A stretch of 63,912 nucleotides of DNA from Planctomycetaceae bacterium (GCA_021294835.1 JAJTDF010000020.1:1-63912), one strand, 5' to 3'. Positions 34,253 to 43,197 are shown, numbered from the stretch's first letter. Notes: a model not told the origin generated them from the letters alone. Program-made: numbers and translations.

Positions 34253-34891
34253 ATGGGCCATCCGCCAGCCAAGAAACCGGCCAACAAGTCGGCCAAGCCG
34301 CCGGTCGAAGCGATCGCCGAGGCGACCATCATGGAACTGGCGTTGATCGAGCCCGAGCCGGCCCTGCGGCTGAGTGCCGCCGCCCGCAAACGGTGCTTCA
34401 TCGCCATCCACGCCTGGGTCATTCCCGCCTCCGCCGGACGGGGTGGGCGCAAGTCTGCCGCCGGGGCCACCGCCGCCGGGGAGCGCGGTGCGGGCTTGAT
34501 GCGCTGCTTCCTCAAGGCCCTGGTGGTGGTGCCGCTGCGGCCCGGGCGGGGTGTCTGGGCGGGGCTGCGTCAGAAGGACTGGGCCATCGGTCTGTGGGTG
34601 GAGGTGACACCTGACGACTTTCGGGCGTGCGTCAACCACTCCCCGCGGCGCCTGCCTCTGGCGCTATTCCGGGGCGTGCTGGCCAGCCGGGTGCCCGGCT
34701 TCGCCGGAACCATCGGCGCACCGATGGAGTTGGACCCCGGCGACGGGCGTTTCGTGCCCACAGCGCGGGTGCTACTCGCCGGTCGTGGCCGTCCCCGCCC
34801 CGGAGCCGCCCGCCTGGCCCGCTGGCAGCGGGAGGGGCGCACGGCGGACGCCATCGTGCGGTACATGACCAGCCTGCGGCTTGACCGGTGA
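34253..34891 (+). CDS. Hypothetical protein
   Basis: A 212-residue protein of unknown family. A perfect GGAGG site at 34241-34245 supports ATG 34253. The N-terminus is Lys/Pro/Ala-rich. The remainder contains mixed alpha/beta sequence (RCFIAIHAWVIPASAG, MRCFLKALVVVPLRP, WAIGLWVEVTPDDFRACV, IVRYMTSLRLDR). It is convergent with the next gene. No motif suggests a function. Confidence 0.65.
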   Translation: MGHPPAKKPANKSAKPPVEAIAEATIMELALIEPEPALRLSAAARKRCFIAIHAWVIPASAGRGGRKSAAGATAAGERGAGLMRCFLKALVVVPLRPGRGVWAGLRQKDWAIGLWVEVTPDDFRACVNHSPRRLPLALFRGVLASRVPGFAGTIGAPMELDPGDGRFVPTARVLLAGRGRPRPGAARLARWQREGRTADAIVRYMTSLRLDR

Positions 34892-34945
34892 CCGCGGACG
34901 GACGCCCCGCTCCGCTGCCCAAGGCCACAGAGCGGGCAGCGTCGC

Positions 34946-35431
34946 TCACTGCGGGCGGAACATCACCGAGCCCATCAGCGACCACGCCGCTATCGGGTTC
35001 ATGCCCGTGTCCCCGAAGCACGCCAGCGCGCGGCCGAGCACGTACCCCTCCAGCACCATGGCGCACTCCTCGCACGCCTGGTCATCGCTGAGCGGGTCCC
35101 AGCGCTCCAGGTCCTGCGCCACCAGCAGCCGGCTGGCCACCACCATGCCCGGCCGGGGCGAGCGGGGCACGAATTCCAGCACGTACCGCGTCTTGGCCGT
35201 CCATGATCGCGCCAGATACAGCCGGCAGCGACGGAAGTAGATGAACCACTTCTCCTCCATCACGCAGGGCAGGAACCCCTGCCGGATCCGCGCGAACTCG
35301 CGCTGGTTGAACAGCCAGTGGATCTTCACCGTCCGCGGGTCGCGCGGCTCCTCCAGATCAAGCAGCCAGCGGGTGTGGGCGTCGATGCGGGGCCGCGGCT
35401 CGGGCACATACGACAGATTGGTCACCTCCAT
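34946..35431 (-). CDS. Conserved hypothetical protein
   Basis: A 161-residue soluble protein. The stretch MEEKWFIYFRRCRLYLARSWT resembles a small uncharacterised family with an EEKWFIYxxxxxLxxxRSWT core; that memory-based match carries no known function. It has no export signal. It is divergent from the NTF2-like gene at 35527, with about 95 bases between. Confidence 0.65.
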   Translation of the reverse strand: MEVTNLSYVPEPRPRIDAHTRWLLDLEEPRDPRTVKIHWLFNQREFARIRQGFLPCVMEEKWFIYFRRCRLYLARSWTAKTRYVLEFVPRSPRPGMVVASRLLVAQDLERWDPLSDDQACEECAMVLEGYVLGRALACFGDTGMNPIAAWSLMGSVMFRPQ

Positions 35432-35526
35432 GGCACGAGGTTAGGGCTCCGGCCACCCCACCTCCGGTACCCTGTCCGCGTCACCGAGCGGCGGCAGGCA
35501 GCCCCTGTCCCGCCAAGGAACCACCC

Positions 35527-35922
35527 ATGCCCGACCCGGCGATCATCGTGCAAGCCCAGCTCGACGCGTACAACGCCCGTGACATCGACGCCTTCGCCGC
35601 CACCTTCACCGACGACGCCGTCGCGTATGACCTGGACAGCAACACTCGGCGTTTCGCCGGCATGCCGGCCCTGCGTGAGCGCTGCGGGGCCCAGTTTGTC
35701 CGCTGCCCGGCGCAGCGGTCCTTGGTGGTGTCGCGGAACGTGGTGGGCCTCTACGTCTTTGACTTGGAACTGATCACCGGCACGGTGGACGATGCCGGCC
35801 GCCCCGCCGAGCCATACACGCTCATGGCCGTCTATCGCGTGCGCGGGCCCGGCGGCCCGGGTGCCGGGTTGATCGAGGCCATGTGGTTCACACCCCGCGC
35901 CGGGCTGGTGCCCGGCAGGTGA
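35527..35922 (+). CDS. SnoaL-like/NTF2-fold protein
   Basis: A 131-residue protein of the nuclear-transport-factor-2 fold. The start QAQLDAYNARDIDAFAATFTDDAVAYDL and the following FAGMPALRERCGAQF are the usual SnoaL-like ester-cyclase/limonene-hydrolase superfamily opening; AVYRVRGP...IEAMWFTPR closes the sheet. Ligand or substrate cannot be predicted. The ATG lies eight bases after an AAGGA site. Confidence 0.85.
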   Translation: MPDPAIIVQAQLDAYNARDIDAFAATFTDDAVAYDLDSNTRRFAGMPALRERCGAQFVRCPAQRSLVVSRNVVGLYVFDLELITGTVDDAGRPAEPYTLMAVYRVRGPGGPGAGLIEAMWFTPRAGLVPGR

Positions 35923-36087
35923 GGATCAGCAGGCTTGAACTTCAAAGCAGGCGGGCCCGGCCTGGCGGTCTGCCAACCTGCGACTCCGGTACACTCGGAC
36001 ATTCACATTGACCGCCGAGGCGGCCGGAGGGCCGGTGCAGGCCTGCGCGGGCCTGGCCAGCCGCCGCGCAGGGCGAGGAGTTGACCC

Positions 36088-36636
36088 ATGAACCGTGTGC
36101 TTCTGGCGTTGGCGATGAGCGGGTGCGTGCTGGCGGGCGGGTGCTCGGGCTACCGCCAGAGCGGCGGCTCGGCCGACCCGGCTACCTACCTCGGCGATCA
36201 GTCCACCGCCGCCATCAAGGCCTTCCGCGACGCCGATCCGTCGATCGCCAGGTTCTTCGACACTGCCCACGCCTATGCGGTCTTCCCCGAGATCGCCAAG
36301 GGCGGGTTCATCGCCGGGGCCGCGTCCGGCGAGGGCGTGGTGTACCGGGGCGGTTCGGTGGTCGGCTACGCCAAGATGACGCAGGTCACCGTTGGCGCCC
36401 AGGTGGGCGGTCAGGCGTACAGCCAGATCGTCTTCATGCAGGACGCGGCCACCTTCGAGCGTTTCACGCAGAACCGCACCGACTTCGCCGCCACCGCATC
36501 CGGTGTGATCGTCAAGTCCGGCGGCGCCGCCGCCAACGACTACAACCAGGGTGTCGCGGTGTTCGTGCGTCCGCTTGGCGGGGCCATGGCCGAAGCGGCC
36601 ATTGGCGGGCAGAAGTTCACCTACCGGCCCAAGTGA
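36088..36636 (+). CDS. YSC84/SYLF-domain lipoprotein
   Basis: A 182-residue lipoprotein. The signal peptide ends in the lipobox LAGGC (Cys at residue 19). The mature part is a SYLF lipid-binding domain: FFDTAHAYAVFPEIAKGGFIAGAASGEGVVYRGGSVVGYAKMTQVTVGAQVGGQAYSQIVFM, which matches the family pattern AYAVFPxIxKGGFxxGxxxGxG. SYLF proteins bind phosphoinositides in eukaryotes; in bacteria they are envelope lipoproteins of unclear role. It follows a 165-base gap that would hold its promoter, and precedes a phosphoesterase gene by 54 bases. Confidence 0.9.
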   Translation: MNRVLLALAMSGCVLAGGCSGYRQSGGSADPATYLGDQSTAAIKAFRDADPSIARFFDTAHAYAVFPEIAKGGFIAGAASGEGVVYRGGSVVGYAKMTQVTVGAQVGGQAYSQIVFMQDAATFERFTQNRTDFAATASGVIVKSGGAAANDYNQGVAVFVRPLGGAMAEAAIGGQKFTYRPK

Positions 36637-36690
36637 GGCGGTGTTGGCCGAGCGGATGAACTCCGCGCCGGCGCATGAGGGTGCCGAAAC

Positions 36691-37446
36691 GTGGACTACT
36701 TCACCGCCGACTTGCACCTCGGGCACACCCGCATCGTGCGCTATTGCCGCCGCCAACGATTCCTCAGCGACGCCGACCGCGCACTGCTCGAGGGCTACGC
36801 CCGCGTCGGCCTGGACCCGTGGACCCAGCCGTGGAAGGGCGACCCCCAGACCGTCGCCGCTATGGACGCGGCCCTCATCGGGGCCATCAACGCGGTGGTG
36901 AGGCCCGAGGACCGGCTGTGGATCATCGGCGACTTCGCCTTCGCCCGCGATGCCGCGGGGCTGCGGGCGTACCGCGAGGCCATCGCCTGCCAGCAGGTGC
37001 ACCTGATCTGGGGCAACCATGATCGCCGCTCCTGGTGCCGGCCGGCGTTCACCTCCTGCACCGAAGCGGTGATGCTGCACGTGCATCCGCAGGGCACCTT
37101 CACCGAGGAGCAGGTGCAAGAGGGCCTGGAACGGCGTGACCCGCTGTTCACGCACCCGGCCTTCCGGCGGCAGAGCCAGAAGGTGTTTCTCAGCCACTAC
37201 GCCCACGTCATCTGGCCCGGCAGCCACGCCGGCGTGTTCCATCTCTACGGTCACAGCCACGGCAACCTCGAGCCCTGGCGCGAGAAGCACATGCCCAATG
37301 CCCTGTCGATGGATGTGGGCGTGGACGTGCAGGGCTACGCGCCGGTCTCCTTCGCGCAGGTCGCGGCGATGATGACCGCCAAGCGGGCCAGCCACCCGCC
37401 GCACACGGTGGACCACCACCGCGCCGCCGGGGCGGATGAAGACTGA
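36691..37446 (+). CDS. Calcineurin-like metallophosphoesterase
   Basis: A 251-residue cytosolic phosphoesterase. The di-metal motifs are in order: DLHLGH (D-x-H), GDFAFA, WGNHD, SHYAH and YGHSHGN. The layout is that of the small phage/bacterial calcineurin-like phosphohydrolases. The substrate is unknown. The start is GTG 36691, since the conserved MDYFTADLHLGH begins there and a GAGG site lies nine bases upstream. Confidence 0.88.
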   Translation: MDYFTADLHLGHTRIVRYCRRQRFLSDADRALLEGYARVGLDPWTQPWKGDPQTVAAMDAALIGAINAVVRPEDRLWIIGDFAFARDAAGLRAYREAIACQQVHLIWGNHDRRSWCRPAFTSCTEAVMLHVHPQGTFTEEQVQEGLERRDPLFTHPAFRRQSQKVFLSHYAHVIWPGSHAGVFHLYGHSHGNLEPWREKHMPNALSMDVGVDVQGYAPVSFAQVAAMMTAKRASHPPHTVDHHRAAGADED

Positions 37447-37481
37447 CCTTCACTGTGCCCGCACCCGCACCCGCGGCCCTC

Positions 37482-38765
37482 TCACCCCCGCACACACGGC
37501 AGATCCGCCAGCCCCGGGTCCAGTTCCGGCGACTGCGCCACCGGCTCCGGCCTGTTGCCCCGCCCCGCCAGGGCCCGATCCTCCATCTCCGGCGTCAGCA
37601 GCCCCAGCACCGCCCGTGCCGCCAGCATCGCCGAGTCTGACCGTCCGAACGCCCGCGCCGCCTGCCGCATCGCCCGCAGCCGCGGGGCGTCGCCGGCCAG
37701 TTCCGCCGCGACGGCCCCGGCTTGCCCGGGGTCGGGCCTCAGCACCGCCGCCCCGCCCTCCACCAGCAGCCTGGCGTTGCGATCCTCTTGCCCGGGGATC
37801 GGCCGCAGCAGCACCATCGGCAGCCCGCTGGCCGCAGCCTCCGCCGTCGTCAGCCCGCCCGGCTTGCCCACCAGCACATCCGCCGCCGCCATGAACTCCG
37901 GCATGCGGTTGGTGAACCCCACCACGCTGCACGTCGGGCCTTCGGGCACGCCGCCGCCCCCGGTACCCATGCCCCGCCCCTCCGCCAGCCGGCTCACCTT
38001 GCGGTGCAGGTCGGCACTCCGCCCGCAGATCACCGCCGCGTGCACCCGCCGGCCCGAGCCCAGCACCGCCGCCAGCGCCGCATCCACCCCGCCCAGCCCC
38101 AGCCCGCCCCCCGCCAGCAGGGCCACCGGCCGGTCCTCAGGCAGGCCCAAGGCGGCCCGCGCCGCGGCACGGTCCGCAGCGGATGCAAACCGCGGGTCAA
38201 TCGGAATGCCGGTGGCGACCGTCCGCGTCGGGTTGATGCCGGCGCGAATGGCCGTCGCCTGCGCTTCGGCCGAGGGCAGCAGGAAGCGGTCCGCCCCCGG
38301 CACCAGCCACACCGCGTGCGGGTGCTGATCCGTCACGCCCACGCACAGCGCGGCCGTGAGTTGCCCGGCGCGGCGCAGCGGCGAGAGCACCCGCGCGCAC
38401 AGAAAGTGCGTGCACAGGATCACATCGGCGCTGGCCAGCAGCGGGTGCTCAACAAAGCCCCGTAAGGCCCGCCGCTCCACCGGCGCCATCGAGCCGCCCT
38501 CGCCCGGCCGGCCGTCGGTGGCGTGATACATCCACCCCGCCACCGCCGGCAGCCCGCTGATCAGCCGCAGGTACGCGTCGCGGTACACGCGCACGAACCA
38601 CGGCGCCGCGAAGTCCAGGGCTTCAAGCAGGTGCACCTCGGCGCTGGGGGCGATCATCCCCAGTGCCTGCTTCACCGCCACCCCGGCGCGGGTGTGCCCG
38701 CAGCCAACGGCGGCCGAGCAGATGACAATCCGCGGAGCGAGTGCGGAGGCAGCGGCCGGGCTCAC
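37482..38765 (-). CDS. MGDG-synthase-type glycosyltransferase (GT28)
   Basis: A 427-residue GT-B enzyme of the MGDG synthase/UgtP/MurG group. The N-terminus VICSAAVGCGHTRAGVAVKQAL and the acceptor region PWFVRVYRDAYLRLISGLPAVAGWMYH match the MGDG N-terminal domain; the donor site is FTNRMPEFMAAADVLVGKPGGLTTAEAAASGLPMVLLRPIPGQE. It should transfer a sugar to diacylglycerol or a related lipid at the inner membrane, producing a glycolipid. The GTG start overlaps the stop of the phosphoesterase gene upstream (GTGA), so the two are coupled. A lipid-linked pair is likely. Confidence 0.88.
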   Translation of the reverse strand: MSPAAASALAPRIVICSAAVGCGHTRAGVAVKQALGMIAPSAEVHLLEALDFAAPWFVRVYRDAYLRLISGLPAVAGWMYHATDGRPGEGGSMAPVERRALRGFVEHPLLASADVILCTHFLCARVLSPLRRAGQLTAALCVGVTDQHPHAVWLVPGADRFLLPSAEAQATAIRAGINPTRTVATGIPIDPRFASAADRAAARAALGLPEDRPVALLAGGGLGLGGVDAALAAVLGSGRRVHAAVICGRSADLHRKVSRLAEGRGMGTGGGGVPEGPTCSVVGFTNRMPEFMAAADVLVGKPGGLTTAEAAASGLPMVLLRPIPGQEDRNARLLVEGGAAVLRPDPGQAGAVAAELAGDAPRLRAMRQAARAFGRSDSAMLAARAVLGLLTPEMEDRALAGRGNRPEPVAQSPELDPGLADLPCVRG

Positions 38766-39616
38766 GCGACCGCTCCGGCGAGCAGCCCGGGGATGGCCGA
38801 CGCGGCCGCGTCTTCGGCCTCATCCAGCACCACCTCTTCGGCGGGGTTGGCATCGGTGGTGATGCCCGCCTGGGCGAGGAAGGCCCGCACATCCAGGATC
38901 TCCAGGCGCCCGTCGTCGTGCTCCACCAGCGCCGTGGGCTTCTCCAGCCAGTCCCCGCAGTTGGCATACAGCAGGCCCGAGGCGTCGGTCACCAGTGCCG
39001 CCTGGTGCACGTGCCCGCACACCACGCCGTCGAGGTTGCGCCGCTTGGCCTCGGCCATCAGCGCGGTCTGGAAGTCCGAAAGGAACGTGCACGCCCCTTT
39101 GACCTTGAGCTTCACGGCCTTGGCGAAGCTCCACGGGGCCAGCCCCACCAGCCCGCGCAGCCAGTTGGTCAGGCGGTTGAGCAGGATCAGGTGGTCGTAC
39201 GCCCACGTGCCCAGCAGCGAGAGCAGCTTGGAGTGCTGCACCACCAGGTCGTACTCATCGCCGTGGGTCACCAGCAAGCTCCGCCCGTCGGCGGTGCGGT
39301 GCACGGCCTGGCGGGCGATCCGCACGCCGCCCAGATCAAGCCCGGCGTACTGCCGCAGGCCGTCATCATGGTTCCCGGGGATGTACACCACATGGGCCCC
39401 GCGCTTGGCGTGCTTGAGGATGCGGCGCACCACCTGGTTGTGGGCCGCCGGCCAGTGCCAGCGCTGCTTGAGCGCCCACAGGTCCAGGATGTCGCCCACC
39501 AGATACAGCCGCTCGCAGTCGGTGTGCTTGAGCAGCGCCGAGAGCTCGCCGGTGGCGACGCCCCGGAAACCCAGGTGCGTATCACTGAGGAAGATGGTCC
39601 GGAAGCGGGTGCGCAT
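38762..39616 (-). CDS. UDP-2,3-diacylglucosamine pyrophosphatase-like metallophosphoesterase (LpxH-like)
   Basis: A 284-residue phosphoesterase with SDTHLG, GDILDLW, GNHDDG, THGDEYD and CGHVHQA, the LpxH-type set. LpxH removes UMP from UDP-2,3-diacyl-GlcN in lipid A synthesis; here that role is likely but not proven, as other YbbF-like phosphatases share the motifs. A central helical insert (KLLSLLGTWAYDHLILLNRLTNWLRG) could dip into the membrane, as in LpxH. ATG 39616 follows an AAGGA site. The stop overlaps the GTG of the GT28 gene. Confidence 0.8.
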   Translation of the reverse strand: MRTRFRTIFLSDTHLGFRGVATGELSALLKHTDCERLYLVGDILDLWALKQRWHWPAAHNQVVRRILKHAKRGAHVVYIPGNHDDGLRQYAGLDLGGVRIARQAVHRTADGRSLLVTHGDEYDLVVQHSKLLSLLGTWAYDHLILLNRLTNWLRGLVGLAPWSFAKAVKLKVKGACTFLSDFQTALMAEAKRRNLDGVVCGHVHQAALVTDASGLLYANCGDWLEKPTALVEHDDGRLEILDVRAFLAQAGITTDANPAEEVVLDEAEDAAASAIPGLLAGAVA

Positions 39617-39871
39617 GGGACGCGTCCTTGCGTGGCCACCCGGCCGTTGGCGGGCCGGGTCAGCGGTGTTCAGTGCGGATACTCACACCTTTTCCAGACG
39701 GATCATCGCGTACGCCGTGTCCGTTGAACAGCACAACACGGCCGATCTGGCCGAGTCTTCACGCCGTCTTGACCGCTTCTTGACGAACCGCCCGCCGCAG
39801 CGCAGCCTTGGCCGACCGGCCCGATGCTCTTCGGACCTGCGCACGTCCGCCCATCCTGCGGCCCGTGCGTC

Positions 39872-40291
39872 TCAATACCGCGGCACGCTCGGGTCGATGT
39901 CGATCGACCACAGATCAATCCCGCCCGCCAGCGACTTGACGTTGCTGAAGCCCCACGCTCGGAGGGCCGCGGTGACCCGCAGGCTGCGCACCCCATGGTG
40001 GCAGTTGACCACGATCGGCTTGTCGCGTCCGCCCGCCGCCTCTTCGACCTCATCCAGCCGCTGCTCGATGGTGTTCATCGCGAAGTGCACTGCCCCGGGG
40101 ATGCGGCAGAAGGCCCACTCGTCATCACGGCGGCAATCCAGCACCAGCGGCGTCTGGGTGCCGCTGGCCAGCGCGTCGCGCAGGTCGCGGGGTTTCACTT
40201 CCCAGTCGGGCTTGAACGTGTAGCCGACGGGCAGGCCGCTCGCGTCGATGGGGGGTGGTGGGGGAGGGGGGGGAAAGGCGGGGGTGCTCAT
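39872..40291 (-). CDS. Rhodanese-domain protein
   Basis: A 139-residue single-domain rhodanese. The active-site loop is NCHHGVRS, with the catalytic Cys followed by the family CxxGxR pattern; LVLDCRRDDEWAFCRIPGAVHFAMN is the CH2A motif. It would pass sulfane sulfur to cyanide, thiols or a partner protein. The N-terminus has a nine-proline run. Its ATG overlaps the upstream lipoprotein stop (ATGA). The 255 bases between this gene and the next minus-strand gene (39617-39871) hold no gene I can support. Confidence 0.9.
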   Translation of the reverse strand: MSTPAFPPPPPPPPIDASGLPVGYTFKPDWEVKPRDLRDALASGTQTPLVLDCRRDDEWAFCRIPGAVHFAMNTIEQRLDEVEEAAGGRDKPIVVNCHHGVRSLRVTAALRAWGFSNVKSLAGGIDLWSIDIDPSVPRY

Positions 40292-41013
40292 GAGCGGGGT
40301 GCGGCGGCCGGCGCCGGGGGGGCAGAGGGCGAGGCAGTGGGCGGGGCAGCAGGGCCGGGTGACGGTGCGGCCCCTTCCGCCGGGTCGGTCGCCTGCAGCG
40401 AGGGCTCAATCGGCGCGATCAGCATCGGCGGGGCATCCCCCGGCACGCTGCGGGCCGGCGTCACCAGCGGGCTGCGCACCGTGCTCCCCGGAGCCGTGTA
40501 CAGCATCCGGGGCAGCAGCAGAGCCACATCCAGCCCCGCCCAGAACGGCCAGGCCATCGCCTCCCAGATCTGCGCCTCGCGCCCGGCATCGTTCGGGTGG
40601 GCAACCGCGGCGGTGTCCACCGTGGGGAACTCGCCCCGCGCCCGGTGGGTGGAACGGTCGTAACTGGGGCCCGAGGCGTAGGTCGGCTGGTGCTGCGTGC
40701 CGTCCACCGGCACCAGGAAGCGGACCATCGGCCAGTTGGTGCGTTCAAGCGACGAGATCGAGGGCTGGTCCCCCGTCGTGCGGTCCAGCGGCGGCAGCGA
40801 GCCCGAGCCGGGGCGGAACCCCTCCGAGAACGACTCGAGCGCCACCGAATCGGGGTTGAACGCGGTCCCCGAGAGGCCGTCGGCGGTCACGGTGCCGCCC
40901 AATTCGGGCTGGTGGTTCAGCGGCCCGGCACACCCGGCCAGCATCACACCACCCACGCACAGCAGGCAATGAACCATCGGCAGCGGGCGGCAAGCGGCAA
41001 CCAGGGAAGACAT
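40288..41013 (-). CDS. Lipoprotein of unknown function
   Basis: A 241-residue protein with a signal peptide and lipobox (CLLCVGGVMLAGC), so it should be lipidated and envelope-anchored. The mature chain contains no recognised domain; a conserved-looking stretch runs MAWPFWAGLDVALLLPRMLYTAPGS, and the C-terminus is Pro/Ala/Ser-rich. ATG 41013 begins the signal peptide. The stop overlaps the rhodanese start by four bases. Confidence 0.72.
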   Translation of the reverse strand: MSSLVAACRPLPMVHCLLCVGGVMLAGCAGPLNHQPELGGTVTADGLSGTAFNPDSVALESFSEGFRPGSGSLPPLDRTTGDQPSISSLERTNWPMVRFLVPVDGTQHQPTYASGPSYDRSTHRARGEFPTVDTAAVAHPNDAGREAQIWEAMAWPFWAGLDVALLLPRMLYTAPGSTVRSPLVTPARSVPGDAPPMLIAPIEPSLQATDPAEGAAPSPGPAAPPTASPSAPPAPAAAPRS

Positions 41014-41044
41014 AGCCGAAAGGATAGGGGCCGGTGACCGGACG

Positions 41045-41809
41045 CTACTCGTCCGCTCCGATACCGCCGTCTCCCCCGCCCTCGACATCCCCCTCCCCCT
41101 CCCCCTCCGGCTCCGGCCCCAGCACCCGCTCCAACGCCTCCGCCGCCACCACCTCATCAAACCCGGCCCGTGCCAGCGCCCCTGCCACCCGCCGGCGCAG
41201 GGTGCGGTCCAGCACCGCCGGCGGCCTGGCCGTCCGCGGCCGCTGCAGCAGCCGGTTCTGCTTGCCCGCGGTGCGTTCGGCCAGTTCAACCGCCCGCTCC
41301 ACCTCGCTGCGTCCATCGGTCTGGGCCGCCTGCCGCGTGGCCTGCTCAGCGATATCCGCCTCCACGCCCCGGCGCACCAGCCGCTCGGCGATCAGCGCTT
41401 CGCCCACCGGCCGGCGTCGCAGCCCGGCCTCGGCAAAGTTGGCCGCCAGGGCCGCGTCGTTGAGCAGCCCCAGCCGCTCCAGGTCGGCCAGCAACCGCTT
41501 GACGTTTCCCGCCGAGAACCCCTTGGCGGCGCACTTTTTCTCCACCACCGCCCGCGTCAGGGCGGTGCGGTTCAGCCACCGCACCGCCGCCGCCCGCGCC
41601 AGCACAAACTGGTGCGATTCGGCCAGCACCCTGCACTCCGCCTCACTGAGCTGTCGCCCGAACGTCCAGCCGTGCGCCGCCGCGTCGGCCACCGGCACGC
41701 GATAGCACAGCCCGTCCCGCCCCGGCTCCAGCCGAACGGTGCACAGCGTCTTGTCCGAACGCACGGGCTTGACGGCCAGGATCTGCACGGGCGGGCCTCC
41801 TGAGTTCAC
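41045..41809 (-). CDS. recX: RecX-like regulatory protein
   Basis: A 254-residue protein built of RecX three-helix repeats: ALTRAVVEKKCAAKGFSAGNVKRLLADLERLGLLNDAALAANFAEAGLRRRPVGEALIAERLVRRGVEADIAEQA. RecX binds RecA filaments and inhibits recombination. The N-terminal ~60 residues form an extra strand-rich segment (QILAVKPVRSDKTLCTVRLEPG) found in longer RecX proteins. The tail is Glu/Gly-rich. It starts inside the stop of the small TPR gene (ATGA). recA is not in the window. Confidence 0.85.
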   Translation of the reverse strand: MNSGGPPVQILAVKPVRSDKTLCTVRLEPGRDGLCYRVPVADAAAHGWTFGRQLSEAECRVLAESHQFVLARAAAVRWLNRTALTRAVVEKKCAAKGFSAGNVKRLLADLERLGLLNDAALAANFAEAGLRRRPVGEALIAERLVRRGVEADIAEQATRQAAQTDGRSEVERAVELAERTAGKQNRLLQRPRTARPPAVLDRTLRRRVAGALARAGFDEVVAAEALERVLGPEPEGEGEGDVEGGGDGGIGADE

Positions 41810-42123
41810 CGAGCCTCGGCCAGTTCCACCTGCAACGTCGAGAGTTCCGAGAGCGCCTTGCCATCACCCGCCCGGTGCGCCGCCTGCACCCCGGCCTGCG
41901 CCGTGACCTTGGCCCCGGCCAGGTCGCCCATCGCCTGCTGGGCCCGGGCCTTGTGGAAGTAGGCGTAGCAGTAGCCGGGGTCGACCGCCAGGCAGCGGTC
42001 GTAGAACGCGACCGCCTCGCCGAAGTTCTTCTGCTTGGCGTGCTCCTGGGCCAGCCCATACAGCACGAACGTGTCGGCGGGGTCCAAAGCCAGCAACTTC
42101 TCCAACTGAGCGATCGAGGGCAT
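41806..42123 (-). CDS. Small TPR protein
   Basis: A 105-residue protein with about two tetratricopeptide repeats (DTFVLYGLAQEHAKQKNFGEAVAFYDRCLAVDPGYCYAYFHKARAQQAMGDLAGAKVTAQAGVQAA). No signal peptide. The ATG at 42123 gives a natural N-terminus; the open frame upstream is antisense to the hydroxyacyl-CoA dehydrogenase gene. It is coupled to recX by an ATGA overlap and is divergent from the kynurenine run, with 175 bases between starts. Confidence 0.85.
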   Translation of the reverse strand: MPSIAQLEKLLALDPADTFVLYGLAQEHAKQKNFGEAVAFYDRCLAVDPGYCYAYFHKARAQQAMGDLAGAKVTAQAGVQAAHRAGDGKALSELSTLQVELAEAR

Positions 42124-42298
42124 GGCCGATTGTTGTCGAGCCACCCGCCCGGGCGGGCGGCCCCGGCTGGAACACTCCGGGGAATCAAGGCCCCACCGCG
42201 GCGGTGCTACGCTGACCTGACGGAGGGGGTGGGCCAACAGGCCGGGCAAAGGGCCCGGATTCGGCCCCAGGTGAGCACCTTGCAGGAGTGGCAGCAGC

Positions 42299-43168
42299 AT
42301 GTCGCACGGCGTGAAGACACTGGGCGTTCTGGGCGCGGGGCAGATGGGCGGCGGCATCGCCCAGGTGGCAGCGGTGGCCGGCATCACCGTCAAGGTGTTT
42401 GACGCCTTCCCCGGCGCCGCCGCCAAGTGCGCCGGCGTGCACAAGAAGAGCCTCGGCAAGTTCGTTGAGAAGGCCAAGATCTCCCAGGCCGACGCCGACG
42501 CCGCGCTCGCCCGCATCTCGTATGTTGATGCCGTCGAGAAGCTCACCGGCTGCGACTGGATCGTCGAAGCCGTCGTCGAGGACGTGAAGGTCAAGAAGGA
42601 CCTGTTCGGCAAGCTCGCCGCCATGTACCCAGACGAGAAGGTGGTGCTGGCGAGCAACACCAGTTCCATCAGCATCACCGACATCGCCACCGCCGCCGGT
42701 GCCGGCGCCCACCGCGTCATCGGCATGCACTTTTTCAACCCCGTGCCGCTGATGCAACTGGTGGAGGTGATCCCCGGTTTGCAGACCAGCCCCGAGGTGA
42801 TCGATCGCACCGTGGCGCTGGCAACGGCCATGGGCAAGACCCCGCTGAAGGCTCAGGACCGCGCCGGGTTTGTCTCCAACCGCGTGCTCATGCCCATGAT
42901 CAACGAGGCCTTCTACGCCTGGATGGAGGGCGTCGCCGAGCCTGAGGCCATCGACGGCATCATGAAGCTCGGCTGCAACTTCCCCATGGGTCCGCTGGTG
43001 CTGGCCGACTTCATCGGTCTGGACACCTGCGTGAACATCATGAACGTGCTGGCCGACGGCCTGAACAACGACCGCTACCGCGCCTGCCCCCTGCTCAAGC
43101 AACTGGTCACCGCCGGTCGCCTGGGCGTCAAGAGCGGCCGCGGCGTGTACGCCTACCCCGCCAAGTGA
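42299..43168 (+). CDS. 3-hydroxyacyl-CoA (3-hydroxybutyryl-CoA) dehydrogenase
   Basis: A 289-residue NAD-dependent dehydrogenase of normal Hbd length. The dinucleotide fold opens with LGVLGAGQMGGGIAQVAA; the catalytic His is in GMHFFNPVPLMQLVEV, and NRVLMPMINEAFYAWMEG and GPLVLADFIGLDTC complete the HCDH domains. It oxidises 3-hydroxybutyryl-CoA to acetoacetyl-CoA. An AGGAG site precedes ATG 42299. It heads a plus-strand run of kynurenine-pathway genes. In the glutaryl-CoA branch of tryptophan breakdown, the CoA intermediates end in exactly this step, so its place here may be functional; that link is inference. Confidence 0.93.
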   Translation: MSHGVKTLGVLGAGQMGGGIAQVAAVAGITVKVFDAFPGAAAKCAGVHKKSLGKFVEKAKISQADADAALARISYVDAVEKLTGCDWIVEAVVEDVKVKKDLFGKLAAMYPDEKVVLASNTSSISITDIATAAGAGAHRVIGMHFFNPVPLMQLVEVIPGLQTSPEVIDRTVALATAMGKTPLKAQDRAGFVSNRVLMPMINEAFYAWMEGVAEPEAIDGIMKLGCNFPMGPLVLADFIGLDTCVNIMNVLADGLNNDRYRACPLLKQLVTAGRLGVKSGRGVYAYPAK

Positions 43169-43170
43169 GC

Positions 43171-43197
43171 GTGCCCGTCGTGCCCGTCGTGCCCGTC
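43171..43197. repeat. Triplicated 9-base repeat
   Basis: Three tandem copies of gtgcccgtc lie just after the dehydrogenase stop, in the 80-base gap before the ACMS decarboxylase gene. The gap is the largest in the kynurenine run and could hold an internal promoter; the repeat itself has no obvious function. Confidence 0.75.

Noticed and set aside
35926..37419. A 497-codon frame antisense to the SYLF and phosphoesterase genes
   Set aside because: Shadow frame; both sense genes have clear motifs.
39617..39871. Plus-strand frame containing RRIIAYAVSVEQHNTADLAE as a possible small gene
   Set aside because: No start codon with a binding site, it continues antisense to the rhodanese gene, and the sequence matches nothing I know.
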